This document shows, one piece after another, positions 25,348 through 36,331 of a stretch of 64,000 bases of DNA. Below the pieces are notes generated by a model. It saw only the letters and a program-made list of their open reading frames with translations, searched no databases and was not told where the DNA came from. Positions within the stretch are counted from its first letter, which is position 1. Every line of letters begins with the position of its first letter. Origin of the DNA: Pogonophryne albipinna (lineage: Eukaryota; Chordata; Actinopteri; Perciformes; Artedidraconidae); contig CM053256.1 of assembly GCA_028583405.1 (NCBI GenBank), positions 18,501,534 through 18,565,533 of the forward strand, given 5' to 3'. The position numbers were made by a program, and so were the translations under genes.

Positions 25348-28300
25348 CTTTCAAACAGGTTACCGAGCAGGCAGAAACAGCAGCCGTAACACTCTCTCCC
25401 TCTCTCTCTCTCTCTCCGTAACATCTGTCACAAGCTGGAAACAGCTTCACACCAACTGTGCCTCTCCCTGGCTGTGTAGCCTGCCTGCCAGCCAGTCAGC
25501 CAGTGTTTTCAGCCCCATTAAACCTCATTGCTGCATCATTATAGCAGGTCTGCACCTTCTATCATGCCACTTCCTGGTTACCCTGAAAAGCAACGACACC
25601 TGCTGAAGAGCTAGAGGGTAAAGAGAGGGCAAAGCAACGGTTGAATACCTGTGAAAAACACCTGCTGGGTCTGTATGCAAGATGGATGGATATGATGTGA
25701 GACGCCACTTGAATGTCATATATCTTTGCAATCCGGTCTGCATTATAAATATAGCAACTCTTCACATCAGAAATGGCGATCACATCCTCGCACGACCCTG
25801 GGAATAAGCAGGTATTGAAAATGGATGGTTTGAAAAAAGAGAAAGAGTTAAGAGAAGACTAAAGGGAGACATTCTTTAAAAACAATAGGCAGAGCACTTA
25901 TGTAAAGAGGCAGGATGTTTTAGGGAAATTAGACTTTCTATTCATTATGTGTAGACAGCTTCCTCTTACCTCTCAAGCTTGTTTTACACCTAATCCTGCT
26001 CATTTCCTTTTTTAATCCATCTATTCTTCCTCCTTCAGCCCACCTCCTCTTTATCCCTAACTTTCCCCTTTATCATGCTCCTCCTCCATGCTTTCATTAC
26101 TTCTGTTTCCTACATTTGCCACTCCTCTTCCTCAGATTAAACCCTAATTTCCTCTTACTTGCTGTCTAAAATGCGATCTGAATTCCTAATATTTAAAGAG
26201 CAGAATTACCCCTTCCCGCGCTCTTCTCCATCTTCACTCTCCTTCATTTCCATTCATTCCTCACCGCAACCTCATTCTCTCTCCGCATGTCTGCCTTCCT
26301 CCATCTTCCTCTTCCTCACACCAAGGTCTTATATTTCATAGGGATTGTCTGTGTGTCTAAATGCTCTCTAACGGCTAAATCAATACTTAATGAACATACC
26401 ATAAATACTTTATGAACCCTAAACCCTGAAATCCCTGGGGTTTCATTAGCCATAGCGATATACACTTTTCTCCATCTTCATGATGACTGGAGGCTCAGAT
26501 AAATCAACGCTGGATACTGATGACCTCATCATGGAGTCTCTGGTCAGTTCATTGTTACTGTCTGCTGCTGCTTCTAATATGTATGTGTTTGCCCCTGTAT
26601 AATAAGAAGCGTTATTTTATGTATTTCCTTTCAATTATACAGGTTGTAACATACAAACTGAACAAACACAACCCCTGCAAGGTATGATTCTTCTTTTTAG
26701 CTTGTGATCACTTGGGTATCTCTGTGTGAGTGGATTAGAAAACATTAAAATATATATATAAAATGAACATATTTCCTCAAACACTGTTTAAGGTATTGTG
26801 TCATTATTGAAAGTGAAACTTTGTTGAGTTAAGTTTTTACACTTTTGTTTGACAAAACAATAAGATAAGTACAGGTGATGTTAACACAAACAGATGCACT
26901 CCTTTATACCATCTGACTTGACCATGTGTGGATTGATTTTATAACATAAGCCACACAATATGCCTAAGGGATTGTCTTACAGGGCATAAATATGCCATTC
27001 AAATTACACACAATTAGCCCACTTACCAACCCCTAATGATTCATAATTGCACAGAGAAGACATATTTTGTTTAAGGGGAAACAAGTTTCAGAAATTAAAC
27101 CAAAATAAACTTATTGGATCCTGGTCTCAATTTTGTTAACAGACAAAATAAAACATAATGACAGCCATGTTCACCTATTTCCATGTATGATATTTTTCTT
27201 TCTGTGTAATCTCCTCATCTTATTTCCTAGTATCACCAGGCTATGTGATTCCCTCCCATTGATTGTTACTACTATATTTGTGAAGCTACTCCCTTGTATT
27301 CTGTTTGTTGTCAGCCCCGACAAAGACCTACATTGGTCAAAACATGTTGATCTTGTCATAATTAAGCTGCTACAATAAAAGGCATTCTAACTTTTACTTC
27401 CTTGTTGTGACATGTTCTTATGAAGTGCCTTCTGGTTTATTTATTTATGTGAGTTTGCAAGTTAAAAGATCCAAGAGCATGCAGATGTATTGTTTGCCTT
27501 TTTTATCACGAGAGATAACAAATTATTCGTAAAAAATAAAGCAGAGCCATACATGTGACAATTCTACACAACATTCTGCTGTGTTTAATTCGGTTTTTTA
27601 AGTAAAAGACCTTAGACATTTTCTAAATAGTGATAATGCTCAAGCCTCATCAATACAAGGTTTAGAAGCTTTTCAAAAGATTGCATATTCAGTTGCAGAA
27701 AAGCTGTTTCCCATTCTGCGCCTCTGTTGGCTGTGAAGTGGCAAAGGAAGCCTGACTATTCAAAGAAAGGGCATCACACTTGACCAAGTGAGAGACTATG
27801 TTTCAATGTTTAATTCAATTTCATGACGGGCAGAACGTTTTTTCCTCCCTCTAGCTTCCAACACTTCATGCGTCTTCACATTCTGCATGAGTCATTTAAA
27901 GCAATGACAGAGGCCTTTCTAGAAAACGGGAACTACACACACTGTTCTCATATTCTAGTCACACGAGCAATACAAAAAATGCAATCCACCTACTTATTTT
28001 TTACTCGTTATTGGTTTGCTTCTTCTCTTCAACCCTTGATATATAGCCATGTTTTCCTTTTGCATTGCTCCACACAGTCCTCTCTTTTCTGTTGACATTT
28101 TAACATGGATCCATCCCTTCTCATACCATCTTTCTTTTTTTTCCACTCACACTGTCTGTACTGTGTGTATTAAAAGGCCAGTAATCATCACAGAGTCAGA
28201 GCAGAGTGCAGTCCCTGCTGCAAACCAGTGTTCAGGCTGCTTTTCTGCCAGCCGTCCAGAGCTAAAATCAATCACCCAAACCTGAGACACTACCATCAGA

Positions 28301-28879
28301 GAGGGCCAGACAGAGATAAAGTTAGGGAGGGGGGAAGGCTGGGGGTGGACACATGGAGGGACAGAAAAACGCTGAGAAGATGAAATACACATTTCCTGGG
28401 CTGATGACGATCAAAATGCCTTTGACCAGAGTCAATTGCGCTTTAATGTGATTTAAGGGCAAACATACTAGATGGATAGTGGCCTGGATAGACTAAACAA
28501 CATTCTGGCGTCATTATAATGTTGCATCTGTGATGTTTTTGAAGTAGCTGTTTATTCTTCAAACCGACCACACAAACACAACATGTGAGTGTGGGCTGAT
28601 TCCTACCAGCTGAGTAGATGTGGTGTCATTTCCTGTGGTGTTTGTGGTTGTAGTTACTTTTCATAGCTCGGTCATGTACTTTTTTCAGCCAGAAACCCCA
28701 AATGTGGCATTTAGGCTCATTGGAAAACTATAGCCGCTTTCACACCAAGTACTGTGCCGTACTTAGTGCCCAGCACTTATTGCCATCACAGTACCCCCAT
28801 GGAACCCCCATGGTACCCCCATGGAACTAGCGGAGGCCTGTATCCACCTGCTCCACCTGTCGTGCTCTACGGTGCCGAG

Positions 28880-29036
28880 GACGTTTTACCACGGGGATAT
28901 CGCGGAGAGACCGGAGCGCCTCGAGCTGGGCCTGCTTCGCCTATCCTGCTGTACTGAGGAGGTTCTGCACCGGGGATATCGCGAAGAGACCGGAGCGCCT
29001 CCACGTTTCAGGCCTGCTTGCGCGCCTAGCCGGATG
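28880..29036 (+). repeat. Two tandem units in the LINE 5' region (period 79)
   Basis: The phrase ggggatatcgcg.agagacc plus ggagcgcctc occurs at 28893 and again at 28972; the units also share cctgctt and a g-rich upstream part. Such 5' tandem units often carry LINE promoter activity (family knowledge; inference here). Confidence 0.6.
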
Positions 29037-30009
29037 CTGTGCTGGTCTGGGAAAATGGCCCATATCGTGAGTCTGCTATGCCTGTTAGCTATTTTGGACA
29101 ATGAGAAGTTCTCTCGTTATCCTGAGAAGTCGACTGATTTCAGGTCTGTTCTACCGCCCACAGTGGACATCCCCTGTAAAGGTTCGGATGTGTTACACAA
29201 ACAATTACTGGTTGCCTTGTCACAGACATTCAGTTCGACAAATGTTTGTCTTTCTCACTTGCCTGCTATGATGGTTCTTCAGGACTGCTTCTTGAGCCCT
29301 AATCTCACTTTCGCTGAGTTTACTGGTGATTTTAAAGCAGATGACAATGTATGTGTGTCGGTTAAGAGGAAAAGGTGTTTTTTTTTTTTGTTATTATTAC
29401 TATCAGGGAATGTACAACTAAACCCTGGACCGCCCAGCAGCAGTTGTAGTCAGATAGCTACTCCTGCTGATTTTAATTCTAGATCTGGGTTGGGATTCAT
29501 TCACTTAAATGTGCGCAGTCTGTTACCTAAGTTAGATTTTGTCCGCATTTGGGCGAGCTCAACTGATGCTGATGTCATTGTCTTATCAGAAACGTGGCTA
29601 GATAAATCTATTCTGGCCTCTGACATCTACTTAAATGGTTATAGTGTATATCGTACCGACCGTCCTAAAAAAGGTGGTGGCGTTGCCATTTATGTGAAAA
29701 ATAAGTTTTGTGTAACCAAGATGGTTTCCAAATCTATTAGTAAACAACTTGAATTTTTAGCTTTAAATATCGAAGTAGCAAAGGGTCAACAGGTCATGAT
29801 GGTGGGCTGCTACAGACCCCCCTCAGCTGTCAAGGACTCTTTATCTTCTTTGGCAAAACTTTTATCTCAACTAGACTACAAGGAAATAGTGCTGCTTGGT
29901 GATTTGAATTGGGACTGGTTAACTTCTGTGTCAGAGGATTTTAAAAACCTTTGTATCTCTCTGAATGTTACTCAGATTATAGACAGTCCTACTCGCCACA
30001 ATCTAGCAA
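29034..30009 (+). CDS. LINE polyprotein, N-terminal part: NPGP motif and APE endonuclease
   Basis: Start is undecided between ATGs at 29034 and 29055. The N-terminus is of unknown function and ends in a run of Phe/Leu followed by SGNVQLNPGPP; the NPGP box (29406-29432 for GNVQLNPGP) resembles a 2A translational-recoding peptide, whose consensus is D-V/I-E-x-N-P-G-P. The endonuclease follows with GFIHLNVRSLLPKLD (conserved Asn), VLSETWLD (catalytic Glu), GGGVAIYV, GCYRPPS and LLGDLNWDW (Asp/Asn). The final SDH motif lies on the far side of the insertion (30936-30944). The frame runs straight into the inserted LINE and stops at 30540-30542. Confidence 0.8.
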
Positions 30010-30843
30010 ATTTCAGATATATAAGGAACTGTTTGACAACACCTGTAGCAAAACTCTACATGACTGCCATGATCCTTCCCCACCTAACATACTGTATGAC
30101 CAGCTGGACCCAGGCAAATAGCACAACATTAAGGCCTATCCTGTCACTTTACAAACAAGCTCTCAAAGTTTTAGACAGAAAACCAAAGCTATACCACCAT
30201 TGCAAAATCCTGGACAAACATAACCTGCTCAGCTGGGAAAATATCTTAAAACACACTGATGCATGTCTCATTTTTAAAATTCTAAACGGCAAGGCACCCC
30301 CACCACTCTGCACTTTTATACAGCAGAAAAATGCAAACAGCAGAACCACAAGGTCTGCCCTAAGAGGGGACTGTGTAGTCCCTCTTAGGTCCAGTTCCTT
30401 TAGCAAACACTGTTTCTCTGTGAGGGCACCAACACTCTGGAACACAATACCAATACAGATAAGGAATAACACCTCCTATCATACATTTAACCACAATCAT
30501 AAGAACTGGCTTTTAAACAATCAAAAATGTGAACACTTTTAACTGTATCAAGGTATGATGATATTTCATCTGTTTGCATGTTTGTTTGTTCCTCTCTATT
30601 GTTGTACTGCTGTTCCTATTTATTGTTGTACTGCTATTTATTTATTGTTGTACTGATGCTGTCTGCTGTACTCTATTTAATTATGTTTTTATTTTCTAGT
30701 CTTGTTGTGGTCATTTAACATCTTGCCAAGGACAACAGTTGAAAATTAGCCTGCTGGCTAATACTGGCTCATTTACAGCAATGTGAATTAATGTGCACTG
30801 TCCTTTAAATAAATAAACAAACAAACAAACAAACAAACAAACA
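30010..30843 (+). mobile_element. 3' fragment of a second LINE inserted into the first
   Basis: Beginning near 30010 the sequence encodes the last part of a different LINE protein (VAKLYMTAMILPHLTYC, then LSLYKQALKVLDRKPKLYHH, then RSALRGDCVVPLRSSSF, stop at 30540-30542), followed by a 3' UTR with gccaaggacaacagttgaaa and cactgtcctttaaataaata, and a pure (aaac)n tail at about 30820-30843. The tail and UTR differ from those of the host LINE, so it belongs to another family of the same broad group. It is strongly 5'-truncated, leaving about 0.83 kb. The insertion lies between the DSPTRHN and SPNKSSLIDLILTN segments of the endonuclease domain. Confidence 0.85.
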
Positions 30844-30844
30844 T

Positions 30845-33176
30845 TAAGTCCCCAAATAAATCCTCCCTAATTGATCTCATTTTAACTAATGCTCCCCATA
30901 AATACTCATCTGTGGGAGTATTTGCAAATGATCTGAGTGACCACTGTGTTGTAGCCACAATTAGGGACACAAAAGTCCTAAAGGGTAAACCTCGCATTAT
31001 CAGTAAGAGAGACAAAAAGCATTTTGTGGAGCAGGGTTTTGTGCATGATCTGTTTGATTTTGATTGGGGTAAAATCGATCTGTGTGCTGATGTAGAAACT
31101 GCATGGTCTTATTTTTATCTTGGTTTTATGGAAATTATAGATAGACATGCACCCCTGCGTACATTTAGAGTAAAAGGACGAGACAATCCTTGGTTTTCTG
31201 CTGAATTATCAAGTCTCCTTCATGAGAGAAACAAGGCCTGGGCAAAGGCTAGGAAATCAGGCTCAGAGGTAGAATGGCTGCGTTTTAGGCAGCTAAGGAA
31301 TAGCTTCACATCGCAAATCAAGAGTGCTAAATCAAAGTACTATCTGTCAGTTACCACAAAGAATCTGAATAATCCTGGAAAATGTTGGAAAGCCATTAAA
31401 TCGTTATCCACCGGCGATATCCGTAATGAGCTACCTCCGTGCATTACCACAGCATCTGGCACTATATCGGACAGGGCTACTATGCTAAATTGCTTTAATG
31501 AGCATTTTGTGTCCTGTGGTTCTCTATTTGATTCTGTCACTAACTCTGCTTCTGTGAACACTACAGTATGTGACTCTGAAAAACGTGTGTTGGAAAACCC
31601 TTTTAGTTTTACCCCTTTTACTGTTGATGTTGTTCGTGAAGCTTTAACCAAGTTAGATCCTAAGAAACCGGCTGGCCCGGACAACGTAGAACCTTTCTTT
31701 TTAAAGATAGCTGCAGATTTTATTGCTCCACCTCTCACTACTCTTTTTAACCTCTCCCTCAGCACTAACACAATTCCAAAATTGTGGAAGTCAGCGTATG
31801 TCCTGCCTTTGCTAAAAGGAGGGGAGGCCACCTTATTAAATAACTATAGGCCAATCTCTAAGTTGTCAGTTCTGGCTAAGGTTCTTGAACGCTTAGTGAG
31901 TGAACAGGTAAAGGTGTTTTTATGTACAAATGACATCCTGTCTAAACATCAGTCAGGCTTCAGAAAGCAACATAGCACCATCACTGCCACAATGAAAGTG
32001 ATGAATGATGTGGCGAGTATTTTAGATAATAAGCAGAGTTGTGCAGCTCTATTTGTTGACCTATCCAAAGCTTTTGATACCGTCGATCATCACATTTTAA
32101 AGCAGAGGCTGGCCAGTATAGGCATGTCCAGCCATGCAGTGGGGTGGTTTGTGAACTACCTCTCTGAAAGGTCCCAATGTGTTCATTTTGATGGGCTCTC
32201 TTCTGAGTGGTTAAACATTGCTAATGGTGTTCCCCAAGGTTCTGTTTTAGGTCCACTTTTATTCTCCATATACATCAACAGTTTAGGTGAAAATGTGGAT
32301 GAAGCAACTTTACATTTTTATGCGGATGATACCGTGATGTACTGTGCAGGTCACTCCATTAAGGAGGCTGGTGTTAAATTACAGGCTGTTTTTAACATTA
32401 TTCAGACTCAGCTCTCTGAACTAAAGCTTCTTTTAAATGTTGAGAAAACCAAGGTAATGCTCTTTTCTAAAGCTAAAAAGACACCAGAGCCTGTTGTAGA
32501 TATTGTAACTACGCAAGGAATAAAACTTGAAGTGGTTACCTGTTACAAATACCTTGGTATCTGGCTTGATGATTGTCTCACTTTTAAACTTCATGTCAAT
32601 AACTTGCTTAAAAAGCTGAGGGTTAGGCTAGGTTTCTTCTACAGGAACAAGTCCTGTTTCTTGCTTGAGGCCAGGAAAAGGCTAGTCACTGTGACCTTTT
32701 TACCTGTGCTGGACTATGGTGATTTGATGTATATGAATGCACCTGCCAATTGCCTGGTCAAGTTAGATGCTGCGTATCACAGTGCACTGAGATTTGTGAC
32801 AAACTGTAAAGCATTAACCCATCACTGTACCCTGTATGCAAGGGCTGGTTTGCTTTCATTAACTGTACGGAGGCTCAGTCACTGGTACATTTTTATATAC
32901 AAAGCCATGTTAGGGAAACTTCCATCTTATATCTGCTCCCTGATCTCACGGAAAATTGTAAGTGGCTACTGCCTGAGATCGAATGCTGTGGTTTTATTAA
33001 ATGTGCCAACTGCTAGGACTGTCTTAGGGAAGACAGCTTTTAGATGTGCAGCTCCTCTGTCTTGGAATAGTCTGCAAATTAAATGGAAACTGAACAATCT
33101 GGTGCCACTAAATGTTTTTAAAGCTCGGTTGGATGCTACTCAATCGGAAGCTATTGGTACCTGTTTATGTGGATAA
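30845..33176 (+). CDS. LINE polyprotein, C-terminal part: end of endonuclease and reverse transcriptase
   Basis: The frame resumes with SPNKSSLIDLILTN and LSDHCVVATI, the SDH box of the APE endonuclease. The RT domain shows KLDPKKPAGPDNV, NNYRPISKLSVLAKVLERLV, HQSGFRKQHST, AALFVDLSKAFDTVDHHIL (first catalytic Asp), NGVPQGSVLGPLLFSIYIN and FYADDTVMY (YADD at 32319-32330), then the thumb LLLNVEKTKVMLFSK and YKYLGIWLDDCLTFKLH. The C-terminus PTARTVLGKTAFRCAAPLSW precedes the stop. No internal stop is present over about 2.3 kb, so this LINE was recently active or is young; only the inserted LINE breaks it. Confidence 0.88.
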
Positions 33177-33463
33177 TTATGTAAATGATGCTGTATGATG
33201 TCCTTTTGTTGTTCTGTTTATGTTTTTATGTTTCATGTGGAACTACTTGAGCAGGTCTCCCTTGAAAAAGAGATCAATGATCTCAATGGGATTTATCTGT
33301 CTAAATAAAGGTTTGAAATGAAATGAAAAACTAAGTACATATCGCGTTCACACCGGAATAAGTTCCCTAAGGGAAGATTACGCAAATGAAGCCGCTGACG
33401 TAACTTCTTCTTCTTCTGCTTTGGGTTTACTGGCAGGCCGCAAACCACTTCACGGCATATTCG

Positions 33464-33824
33464 GGCCGTTTCTCAATCGCGAGGATGCTTGCTTGGTAGC
33501 ACATGTCTTCCGAGTCACTTACTTCAGAAAACGAAGAGTGGAACAGGCTAGCAAGTGTGCAGGTGTGCGTCATATGAGAGGCCCCGCCTTACATTTTCTG
33601 CCACAGCTTTGGGGAAATTGGTCCGTGCGCAAAGCATTGTGGGGATTTTAAGGACGCAAAGTCGACCCATGTCCAGCCTCAAAATTACCCCAAAACCAAG
33701 GACGCGGCCTCGGTGGAATTCCAAGTATGCTGGAGATTGGAACAGTCCTTCGGCGGCACTCGATGACGTAGCATCCTTGAAATATTGGCTTGGAAGCCAG
33801 TTTCCTCGAGATTGAGAAACGGCC
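33464..33824. mobile_element. 361-bp TIR element
   Basis: The left end ggccgtttctcaatcgcgag and the right end ctcgagattgagaaacggcc are an almost perfect inverted repeat of about 22 bp. A TSD is not evident. No transposase is encoded, so it is MITE-like; the superfamily is not assigned (an ISL2EU/PIF-type origin is possible). Confidence 0.75.
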
Positions 33825-33848
33825 ACTGAGTTGGGGACTGGCTTCAGT

Positions 33849-33877
33849 AGAAGCTGCTGGGACTCCCAGCAGCTTCT
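33849..33877. repeat. 14-bp perfect inverted repeat, 1-nt loop
   Basis: agaagctgctggga, then c, then tcccagcagcttct. It lies between the 361-bp TIR element and the putative outer element end. Confidence 0.8.
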
Positions 33878-35627
33878 ATCGAAATTGGTACTTTTTTCTC
33901 CCCAGGATAGTACCACCTCTCTAGCAGGCACTAAAAATGGGGGTAAAAGTTTAGGTAAAGGTAAAACGGAACTAAACGGGAAAAATACGGGTAAAAGTAC
34001 TCCGGTGTGAACGTACCTAATGATGTGTCCTTGCACATCATGCATTTGGGGTTTGACATTACAATTTTGGCTGACAAAAAATGTCTCAGCGGCCACTCTG
34101 GGAAGTCAATTGAGAAAAAACTAAAAAAAGTGGAGATATTGTTTTGAAATACAAAACACATGGGTCCTAAACTAAGACATTTAAGACTAAAGGCACTGCT
34201 ATATTATACCCATGCATAAGTATTACGCACACAGATGCCTACATAAAAACGTCATAATGCCTTACAAATACTTGTGTACCCCCCCTCTCTAGCTCTCTTT
34301 CTTTCCTCTCCATAGTACTGAATTCTGTAATCAAGGCTAATGGGACTCAGCTGTTGGCCAGTCCAATTACCTGGAATGCAGACGAATGATCTGGGAGACA
34401 GGCACGCACGAACACACGGACGCACGGACGCACCTTCAATATTCAAGTATTTATCTCTCATGCACCTGCCACTAAAAAAAGTGTGAGTGTGTGTTTGTGG
34501 TGTGAGCCAGCATGCGCTTGCTTGCCAGAGGTGTGAGTTTGTTGACAGAAGTATGTGTACATAAATGCATTTATTTTTCAAAGGTCAATAAAAACTCAGG
34601 AAACATTTCCATTCCATCTCCATGTCAAGAATTTCAATAGTGAATGGCATGCCAGAGGAATTTTCTTTTGCTAAATGTAAATACGATCTTTTTTTAAATT
34701 TTCCTTTAAAACTGAATAATTCTAGATATTTTCCAAAAGGGCCATCATTTCCCATCACATTCACTCAAGTCTGTTTACTTCTAACCAAGTTTCTCCTCAT
34801 TTGAAAAATACTAACATCCTTAAGTGGCGGCTTTAAAAGGTTAGGTTGATGGATTTTTTAAGAATCACTCAGAGTAAAAGTGAAATAACCTTGAGCCGGA
34901 ACTCTAAATCATTTATATTTAGAGATTTTTTTAAACATATTTAATTTCAAAGCTATGAAGGATCCACATGTCAAGTCTACTAAAACTCTTACAAAGTTCA
35001 ATATACATGTAAAGGGATCAAGAACTTGTACATTTAAGAGTCCAAAAGGGGGGGATTGAATTGCTGTACAGAGTATAACACACTCAACAACAACACTGAT
35101 GCCCTGTGTCTCGAGATAATGAAAGTAAATCCCATTATCCAGATCCAATCTGTGCATAATAAGGAACAACAGAAAAGAAAGCATTGACTAGAGTTGATTG
35201 TTAATGAAAAGAGAGATTTTGAAACAATGTCTGATAATGTGCCTGCGTGTTATGTGGGACCTTGTCAACCTGATGTTGTCTGCTGCCTGAAAAGAGAGCA
35301 GGCTTCAGGGAAATCCTTGCTCTAAATGATTAATGGAGCCTGGCATCAAGGAGGGGAGTTGTCTCTGATTCTACAGGTACACACCCTGTTTACGCTTTTC
35401 AGAGAGAATTAACGATGGCAGACGTCAATACAAATAGACATTTAAAATATATAAAGTCACAGAGATAAACAGAGGTGTCACACTGGGTTAAGATAATCCA
35501 GGCAGGAGCAAGGGTGGAGGAAGAGAAGTGTGGATTAATGGAAATGAAATAGATGAGAAGAGAATGTGATGAAGGGAAGGGACTGATAAACAGAACAGAA
35601 AGATTGTTTCGTCAAATGTAACTGCCG

Positions 35628-35659
35628 CAAACATTATGCAGTGTACTGCATAATGTTTG
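35628..35659. repeat. 15-bp perfect inverted repeat, 2-nt loop
   Basis: caaacattatgcagt (35628-35642), gt, and its exact reverse complement (35645-35659). No enclosing element was recognised. Confidence 0.8.
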
Positions 35660-36304
35660 AATATTCTTAAGTTAAAGCCAACTATTTATCTATAAAATAG
35701 TTTATTTTATAAAGAGAGTTATAGGATCGTTTGGTCTCCCAGGACGCTTGTGCTTTAAAATCTAAAGATGTGCTGCAGCTAACATCTTTCAGCATCTTGA
35801 CAATGTAATTGATGAAGTTTTCTTGGCTCTTGGAATTAGTTGATAGTTGAAATAACGTTGGAGATAAAAGCCTGGATTACTTCTGAATACTTTAAAAAGA
35901 AATAGGGATGTTCACAATGTTCAAAATATTTAAAAATACTAATATTTCATACTTCATTTCCATAGAGTGTCTACCATCGAGTGATTGACAAGGTTTTAGG
36001 GCAATATAAAGTAGAATATTATCAGCATGAAAATACTAAAACAAACCTGTGTCTTTTATGAGACCCATTTGCAGCAAATATAAAATAAAAGTACACCCAA
36101 AACTGATCCCAGGGGAGCACCACGTGTAGGTAGTCAGAGAAGGAAGATGCCTCTATAATGGCAGAGTAGCAAAAATGAGTTACTAATGGCATACATTTCT
36201 TTCAAACTATTAATTAAAATAGTCAATGGAGGTTTGAACAGAAATATTGCATACTTAATGTTTTCATATTTCCGGTTCAGTTGTATTATTTGTTATTTTT
36301 TGTT

Positions 36305-36331
36305 ACCCGAGTTGATTATGTCAACTCGGGT
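36305..36331. repeat. 11-bp perfect inverted repeat, 5-nt loop
   Basis: acccgagttga, ttatg, tcaactcgggt; the outer bases gtt and aac extend the symmetry imperfectly. It could be a terminator-like or decayed MITE hairpin. Confidence 0.75.

Larger units (their letters stand above)
28830..33335 (+). mobile_element. Near full-length L2/CR1-group LINE, interrupted by another LINE
   Basis: The plus strand carries a 5' region with 79-bp tandem units, an apurinic-type endonuclease domain, a reverse transcriptase domain, a stop at 33174-33176 and a 3' end with aggtctcccttgaaaaagag, tctaaataaaggtttgaa and a gaaat tail. The phrase aacta flanks the proposed ends (28825-28829 and near 33337), a weak TSD candidate. 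A second LINE fragment of about 0.83 kb (30010-30843) splits the ORF. It is on the strand opposite to rbms3. Clade assignment (L2/CR1/Rex1 group) is from RT motif style and tail. Confidence 0.85.
28735..34018. mobile_element. Putative outer TIR element split by a LINE
   Basis: The left end tagccgctttcacaccaagt (28734-28753) and, inverted, the right end (taggtacgttcacaccgg, near 34000-34019) share the phrase ttcacacc..agtact. A third related phrase, gcgttcacaccgga, occurs at 33345-33358 beside the LINE 3' end. No convincing TSD was found, and the ends are only partly similar, so the outer boundaries are tentative. Confidence 0.4.
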
